Of a DNA stretch of 64,000 nt, positions 57,370-64,000 are shown in pieces. How positions within the stretch are numbered: the first letter of the stretch is position 1; every line of letters begins with the position of its first letter. The translations under genes and the position numbers were made by a program. The notes beneath the pieces are model-generated. The model saw nothing but the letters and a program-made list of their open reading frames with translations. It searched no databases and was not told the origin of the DNA. This DNA is from Ischnura elegans (lineage: Eukaryota > Arthropoda > Insecta > Odonata > Coenagrionidae): NCBI RefSeq assembly GCF_921293095.1, contig NC_060259.1, positions 24,497,812 to 24,561,811 on the forward strand, read 5' to 3'.

Positions 57370-60060
57370 GGATTAGTCCGAATATGCTCCATGCAAATAC
57401 ACCGTACCCGATAGAATGCTTTATAGCCCGTAGAGTGAACACAGGTCCGCCAGCTACCTGAGTCGGTATATTATAGGCCTTTATTATATGTAAATATCGG
57501 TGACAACTAAAGCTAATTCGGTACACGGAAAATATGAGGAAAAATCTCCCTTAGCAATCAACAACTCCTCCCACGCGTATTCAAGCCCCAAAAACTCGTC
57601 CAAAGTTAAAAAACATCAAATTGAGGCACTGACCCCGTTTTTTTTTAAACATGAAAGCCTCTTATCTCAAAAGACCTCAATATCATCCTCCATAGTCGTC
57701 GGAATTTAGCCCTTAAAACCAAAATGGTATCGGTGATTTGACACCTTACCATTTCCATCTATTCTCAATAGTCAACGAGCAACTACTCAGTTCGTGTACA
57801 GTGGAAGGGCCGCCGCCACTCTCATCTCCTCCTGCACAGTCATCCTAGCCCCTCCAAATACTATCGGCTTAAATGGACGGAGAAAAAAAGTCTGGAGACA
57901 CTGAAAATTGCGTGAATGCGTCGAAACGCTTTGGGTCAGTAATTAAAGATATGTAAAACGTGAAAGATTTATTTCATTTACTTTGTTCAGAGCATACCGT
58001 GTACAATTTTCAACAGAAAATTTACCCGAATTTTAAGCCGTTTGAGGTATCAAATAATGGATTATAAGGAAATTTACAAAACAAGTAAAAATGTTTTGAA
58101 ATAATTTATGTAATAAAAACGGAGAATTTTTAGCTATTGTAAGAAAATACTTTTAAATGAGGTCTATAGGTAATTATCAAGTTTATTTGAAAATATCTGT
58201 GAAAGGGGACGATAAAAGGGAAGATAATGGTGACCTAAAGATTTAAATGTAAATAGATGACAGAAACAAATAATAAGGCAGGTCTAGATTAGAAGAAAAT
58301 GCTAAAACAAATTGTAGCACTTTCAGCGCCGTAAAATCATCAATTTAACTTAATTCGCAAATCCACGTTAGGGAAAAAAAACTAACGTTTCATTCCATAT
58401 AATGCGAAAATCGGGTAAAATTAACATCGGGTATAATGCAAGAGCACCGAAACGCAGTCTTCAAAAATAAGTAAAAGTTAAGAATTAGCATCATATCAAA
58501 AATTGAAACCATTGTTGTCTCCAAAATTATTCCTATGGAGTCGGTAGCTACTTAATCTGTGAATTCCCAAGAAAACTTAAAAACTCCGTTTCTTCGGAAA
58601 TTTATGTTTGCATTCCTGTATCTAGAGTTTATATGTCATGTCAGGTATCGTGCCTGTAACAATTGACTCATAATTTTTCCAACCTTTTTTTCGCACTCAG
58701 CCCAAAGTGTGACGGCAAAATAGCCGTCCGTCGGTTGGCGCCAGTGGAAGTCAACGGATGCACAACTAACGTCGATAGAAAATTTACGAAGCGATTTTTT
58801 TTCCAGTCAGTGTGTTTGGTCTAACTCTTCATTACGTGATTTTGGAATAGCGGCGAGAGTAACTTTACTTCAATTGAAAAATTCATCCGATGAGTAGCCG
58901 GCCAGACAAATGCTGAAGGCGGCCACGGCTAGAAATGGTTTAAACTATGTATTTTGATTTTGAAATTTTCTTGAGATTACAAAATACTTTTAAAGTATAT
59001 TTTGGTGAGTGATATGAACCGGTGCAAAAAGGTAGGAAAAGTACGAAATTTTCAAGGTTTCGGACCTCAGGCGCAGAGCCAAAAAGGTTCAAATGACTGG
59101 GAGCAGAAAGGTACGAAACCTCATTCGGTACGAAAAGGAGGGGTACAAAATCCCAGTCGACAAAGCACAATATTAAGCGGAACAAAATCACGATTTTTGT
59201 TTTGGATCAGAGAATTATTGCTTGACAAAAGGATTTTACATGGATTTTACCGTGATGCAAACAATGAAACAATATAACTTATGAGTAAATTAACAGAATG
59301 AATAAGAATTATGTAAATAGCTGTGAATAAAAAAGTCATATTGTCAACGTTAGTAAGACATTCTGTGTTTTTATTACAGGAAACAAAGTATGGGCGAACA
59401 AAGCAGGATTTTCAATTTCTTCAATATTATGATGATATTTGATTTTATTTATTTATTGCATATGAATTGGTTTGAAAATAGCAGATTTTCACACTGACAT
59501 GCATTCTTGTAATTAGTGCGGTATAGCATGCCTTCTAAGAACTTTTGTACATATCTCACTTTCGCCGGAGCAATGTCTTCAAAAACAAACGAAGTCTGCT
59601 CCAGGTATTGAGGCGCAATTTTTTTTGTAATATGGGCCATCGTATTATCAAATTAGGAAATCAAAAATCAATTAATATGCTTACAATTACTTTCCTCAAA
59701 TTTTCCGTTTTTACCGGCCGGTTTGTAAAAGGAAAGTTTATTGGGTTTTCCCTCTGCGTTACAGGCTAACGGATCGTTTTTCGTTTATAGAGCCTATAAC
59801 TCGGTGGGAAACCCCGGAAACATTCCTACATGATTTTGTAACCTATCCTCAAAAGTATTGTCACAAAGCTGAACGAAATTTACGAGAAAATTTTTAATTA
59901 TTTTGTACATCAGTTTTATAGTTTTAATGCTAGAGAACAAAAATAGCTAGATAACGCGCTATGGTTTAGTACTTTGTCCATTGAAACGCTTTTGCACCCC
60001 TTACAGTTTGGTGCCTCAATTCATTGCCTCTGCCACTCGGAATTATACCCAGCACTTATT
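57370..60060. other. Non-coding stretch, nothing recognised
   Basis: I found no exon for the missing N-terminus of the SLC17 gene on the minus strand and no repeat with definable ends. The segment 59000-59170 has recurring GGTACGAAA-like words that may be decayed repeat. Confidence 0.35.
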
Positions 60061-60069
60061 TAACAGTAG

Positions 60070-60180
60070 ATAGGGTTGTTGAGGTGGCTAGGGTGTAGGC
60101 TAGCATGCGGGTTAGGGTATAGGTAGGGGTGTAGGCTTCTCATCCAATAAGTCTGGGTTCAAATCCCGGCAAGGGCTGAT
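60070..60180 (+). mobile_element. tRNA-like SINE head
   Basis: TGAGGTGGCTAGGGTG resembles an A box, and TGGGTTCAAATCCCGGC is a clear B box about 80 bp downstream. An internal duplication around TAGGGTGTAGGC (60088 and 60126) lengthens the head. A LINE family B 3' fragment follows 50 bp later in the same orientation. Confidence 0.55.
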
Positions 60181-60227
60181 ATTTTTCACGCAAGGCCTGA
60201 TCCCTTTTTGGGTGCCATATGAAGAAT

Positions 60228-60525
60228 CACACGGATTGACGGAGTTAGTAACGAGGAAGTCCTAAGAAGAGAAGGGAAACCTCATGAAAACCTAAACAAG
60301 AAAACGGAACATGCCACATCTTGAGACATGATGCCCTGACGAAGACAATTGTCGGGGACAAGTGGATGGCAAGAAAGGAAAAGGAAGACTTCGAACAAAA
60401 TATATGGAACAAGTAAAGAAGGATGTGAAAGTAAAAAATACGTATGTGTGAAAATATTAGCTAATAGGAGAATTGAGTGGAGAGCTGCATCAAATCAGTC
60501 TTAGGATTATTGACCAAAGATGATG
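60228..60525 (+). mobile_element. LINE family B, 3' fragment
   Basis: GVSNEEVLRREGKPHENLNK, frameshifts, then the 3'UTR block GAGTGGAGAGCTGCATCAAA...CTTAGGATTATTGACC match the inverse of 5360-5640. It is truncated at the 5' side. Confidence 0.85.
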
Positions 60526-60669
60526 TGAAGGGCAAATTCGAAGGACAAAACTCCGTCCGCCGGATTAGATGTAAAGGGGTGGCCCCTTGGCGCCGTTCTA
60601 GTGCAGGCTAACGCTGACGCCAGGTTTCCCTCCACTCTTCTTTCTCTAGGCTTTTGTCATCTCGCAAAT

Positions 60670-60920
60670 TTCATTTGTAAGAGAAAAGGTGGAATATTGC
60701 TCGGTGATTTGGAACCCTCATTTGTGAAATTTGATGTGATGATAGATAGAGTACAAAAAAGATTTCTAAGATTAATGTATTATTTACTCTACAGTGTTTA
60801 TCCTGTATTGGGGAATCATGCAGAGTACAAAACTTTGTTGAACGAGTTTGAATTGTAAAATTGACTAAAAGAGGAGTCGTAAATGATTTCCTCTTTCTGC
60901 GTGATGCAATTAATAAGGGT
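60670..60920 (+). mobile_element. CR1/jockey-like LINE fragment
   Basis: VEYCSVIWNPHL is followed, after a frameshift, by DRVQKRFLRLMYYLLYSV, a block and order typical of the region after the reverse transcriptase in jockey/CR1-type elements, and then by a diverged VNDFLFLRDAINKG block. It is a short dead fragment. Confidence 0.7.
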
Positions 60921-61554
60921 AATTGCATGTAATTGGTTGGGAAATTGAAGTTTTTAGTCCAAATAACAAAGTAAGACTAAAGTAACATTCTATGCAATCA
61001 GTGTTAATATAATCATATTCATGACTGTGTAACACCATGCCGTACTTTAATCGGAGGTGCTGGCGCATTGGCTGCCTTCGATTCGATTGAGCATTCGATT
61101 GAGTTGTCCGATGATTAATCCACAATATTGAAAGCACCCATTGTCCATTGTTAATACGATTTCGATATGGTTATCTACCTATGTTGTACAAAGTAAAACA
61201 AATATTTAAAAAACAAGGCTCTAATGCCGTAATTTAAACATTTTTACCGTGAAAATATTTACTTTCTGCATTTAGTTCAGTCCATTTTTTTGATATTGTT
61301 TTGCTTAGCCAGAAACGGAGGTTGAAGTCAATGAAATTTTTGGTTTTCAATATAGTCCTAAATGCTTTGAGTAACATGATTTAGCATCGTTTGTTAATCA
61401 TGAGGTAGTTTGAATACATCGTAAAACCCTAAATTGGATCATTACCGTGAATCATTTCTAAGCCCATCAATACAATATTTCGAAGCGCATTATACTCAAT
61501 ATATCACAAAGAGTGATTTAAAATGGTAAATTTTATGAATTAAATTTCCTGTCT
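60921..61554. other. Non-coding stretch, nothing recognised
   Basis: No exon, RNA gene or repeat boundary could be supported. Confidence 0.35.
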
Positions 61555-61717
61555 CGGTCCGAAACTATAGCAGGTAATTATGTTTCGCACTCGGTCCGGA
61601 GCAATATCATTTTGGGTAATTTCATGCCTTACTCGGTGCGGAACCAACTCAAATCGGGTAATTTTGGGTCTCAATCGGTGGGGAACTATACCAAATCGGG
61701 TAGTTTTGGGTCTCAAT
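61555..61717. repeat. Minisatellite, four units of about 42 bp
   Basis: Units start with CGGTSSGGAAC-like words at 61555, 61592, 61634 and 61676 and share CAAATCGGGTAATTTTGGGT. Lengths are 37, 42, 42 and 42 bp. Units 3 and 4 are nearly identical; unit 1 is most diverged. Confidence 0.75.
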
Positions 61718-64000
61718 AGATCAATTTAGGCAATTTAAAAAAATTGAGTTTTACCCCCATAAATTGCACTAGCCCACTATTTTGCCCATCAACGTTTCTC
61801 TTTTTTTGCCAATAAAATGGAAAAAAGGCTTTAAATCACTTCATAATATTAGTTACCTTTATATCTTGTAAAATTAAAAGGACGACTTATTACATTTTTA
61901 GCAATGATGGTCTGGCTTTTGCATAAGTGGCAGTGAGAAATTGAAGTGCATCGGGAATTTAAAAATACGCCAAAAGTTGCAAAATATAATACGAGACCTT
62001 TATTAAGTGAGGCGATACTTTGACCTTCCATCGTTTCTCCCTCCCTCCAGTAGCCGATTAATACTCTACAGCTCTCCCTAAGCTCCCATTTCCTATTCCA
62101 ACATTTATCCTTGCATATATATCCTCGTTGGCCTTCTGGATGCCATTTCATGGTGCCAATGCCATAAGGATTTTGCCTCGATTCAAACAGCGGCGTAGGC
62201 TTTGTTTCCTCCATCGTGTTATGATGTTTTAATGAAGCCTAAAATAGCAAATAATTTCGAAATAAATCTAAATTTTGACGTAGAATTACAGATTTGATGA
62301 TTTATTAAGAGCAAAAATATACTTTGTTCCCTAAGCGAAGGCATAATAAAAGTTAGAAATCTCTCGCACGTCTTAGCATCTATTCATTTGATTTTTGAAA
62401 TTTCCCAGAAATTAGTACGGAGGAATTGTTAATTGGTTGCCACCAATGGTCCACCCGCGTTCACTTAGGACACCATGAGCCATTAAATGAAAATCGGTCG
62501 CTCTGTTTAACGTTTCCGGCTCAACTTTGTGAAGCCACGTTACAGGAAAATAAGACTACAGCTCTAGGAAGTACATAAATTGCCAATGAGGAACGTACAA
62601 ATTTACTTTACTTTTCCTACGAAGGTGGGCGTAGGAGATTTCTGAATGCCATTTGAGTTCCATTTGAGTAACATTTATCCACGAATATTAAGAAAGAGGG
62701 CCCTCAAGTCGGCCACTAAATGTGTTGTCACCCACTATGCATTTCAATGGGTTAACAGAAGTCGCCACTCGCGTCGCTGACGGACAGATTGATCCTAGTT
62801 TTACGGGGATTTATTACTTTTCAATGCTATTCCTCGCAATTATAAACATTATACTGCAAAATATTGGAAAAAGCATATCGCATTGTTCTCATCTCCGCGC
62901 TGCACCGTGCTGACACTTTTGAAAGCCGATTAAAATGCGACCGAAGTAGTAACTGAAATCAGCTTTGTATGGGATGGAATTTGGCCTCCTCTATGCAGTG
63001 GCCTTGCATTTATTGAAGCCATTTAATGTTCGGGGGAAAAAGAATTCGCACGCCTAACCGATCGGAAAATATCACTCTTATTTTCTGGGTTATTTTGGAC
63101 CTGGACATATCGTGCGGCTCTACGACGATGTTCCACGTGTTGCTTTGAAAGATATCTATTCTTAAAGCTCAAGCAATCTAAGTTAAGCACATAGTCCCTG
63201 AATTTTAAATTTGAGTTCTGAATTTAGTAAATTTTAAACTATTAAGCTGCTCCCAGCCTAATTCATACGAAGGACGTGCAATGCTCACTGATCGCTCGTA
63301 GCGTATTGCGAAGTTTTCACAAAAATATTGAATTAAAATTAGTTTTATTTAGCTAGTTCATTGAATTATAATTTAGCAAACGGAATAGGTCTCACAATAG
63401 CTGGAATTAAATCTTTTTAATGACAAAGCAGATTATCTTTCTAAGTCTTTGACACATCAGAAATGAGTGACGCAACCGGGAGCAATAATAATGTCTCCAG
63501 GTCAAGGGATCGTTGGGACACGCAATCCACTGGTACAGGATTGTACACCAAGGAATAGGATATTCCTGTATATAAAATAAGGGTCAAGGTGGTGCTTTGG
63601 TTCTATGATTTAGGACAATAGAAATACACTGGAAGTTACACAAGGAAAGATTATGAATGAGAAACTGTGCCGAAGCCAGTTAAAAGTAAGTATCGTAATA
63701 GAAATACACAGTTCATCCACTCGACTGGGAAATATTATTTCCGTCCATTATGACAGACCAATTTTTGCAGATTAGATACTACATGATATCATTTAGAGCA
63801 GGATTTCTATACGTTCCAGTTATTGTAAAAGTTTCTGTTACACCTACATAAAGCCATTACCACATTACCAATTAAATCAGCTTGAACGTGATGTTGCCAT
63901 GTCATTAAGGACGCGAGGGAGGAAAGTAATAACGAATGCTTGCATTTTATAAGTATAAAGTTTCCCTGTTTACACAATAAAGCATTGATTGAAACCTCGA
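61718..64000. other. Right-edge stretch without a recognised gene
   Basis: I found no supported exon, RNA gene or mobile-element end. A 121-codon minus-strand frame at 61849-62214 has no family resemblance. Under the SLC17 model this region would be upstream intron or promoter. Confidence 0.35.

Noticed and set aside
57215-57526. Minus-strand 103-codon frame
   Set aside because: It is antisense to the LINE family A fragment at 56950-57365.
61555-61717. CRISPR-like array
   Set aside because: Units are contiguous tandem copies without unique spacers, and the DNA is eukaryotic.
61849-62214. Minus-strand 121-codon frame as first exon of the SLC17 gene
   Set aside because: It has no hydrophobic helix or SLC17 resemblance and no convincing donor that would join in phase to the exon ending at 55840.

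Overview
The window is animal nuclear DNA, most likely from an insect. It is AT-rich, its genes are split by introns with GT/AG boundaries, and it is packed with decayed transposable elements. There are no bacterial-style operons, ribosome binding sites or long intergenic ORFs. I cannot name the species from sequence alone. All exon calls below were made by hand from splice signals, reading phase and family resemblance; no alignment was run.

Three protein-coding genes can be assembled. (1) A minus-strand gene, from start codon 33732 down to about 13064, encodes a roughly 900-residue protein with an N-terminal coiled coil, an acidic middle and a C-terminal CAP-Gly (microtubule plus-end type) domain. 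(2) A plus-strand gene (34476-44172, eight exons, 503 codons plus stop) is an NSUN4-type mitochondrial rRNA cytosine-5 methyltransferase with both catalytic cysteine motifs. It starts 743 bp from gene 1 in head-to-head orientation. (3) A minus-strand gene (45208 to at least 55840, eight exons seen) is a sialin-like SLC17 transporter of the major facilitator superfamily. It is tail-to-tail with NSUN4, and its first exon or exons were not found, so they probably lie beyond the right edge.

The rest is mobile DNA. From left to right: a nearly complete but frameshifted LINE (about 1500-4491); a second LINE family interrupted by one MITE that is itself interrupted by another, both with 8-bp target duplications (5350-6480); further hAT-like MITEs; a long-inverted-repeat element (10094-10827); the probable long 3'UTR of gene 1; then introns of gene 1 carrying a pogo-like MITE, CR1/jockey-like LINE 3' ends, a perfect 85-bp palindrome, a Helitron-like element and a nested pogo-like pair. 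NSUN4 introns hold at least seven TIR elements. SLC17 introns hold a tRNA-derived SINE, a hAT-like MITE, a LINE fragment and a second large hairpin. The right end (55.9-64 kb) has SINEs, LINE fragments and a 42-bp tandem repeat.

The three genes do not form a pathway. They look like ordinary neighbours, with a shared promoter region between the first two and closely spaced convergent 3' ends between the last two. The most notable findings are the nested insertions with intact target duplications, the two hairpins built on the same internal motif, a glycine at a normally acidic SLC17 position, and the enlarged N-terminal region of the NSUN4 protein.
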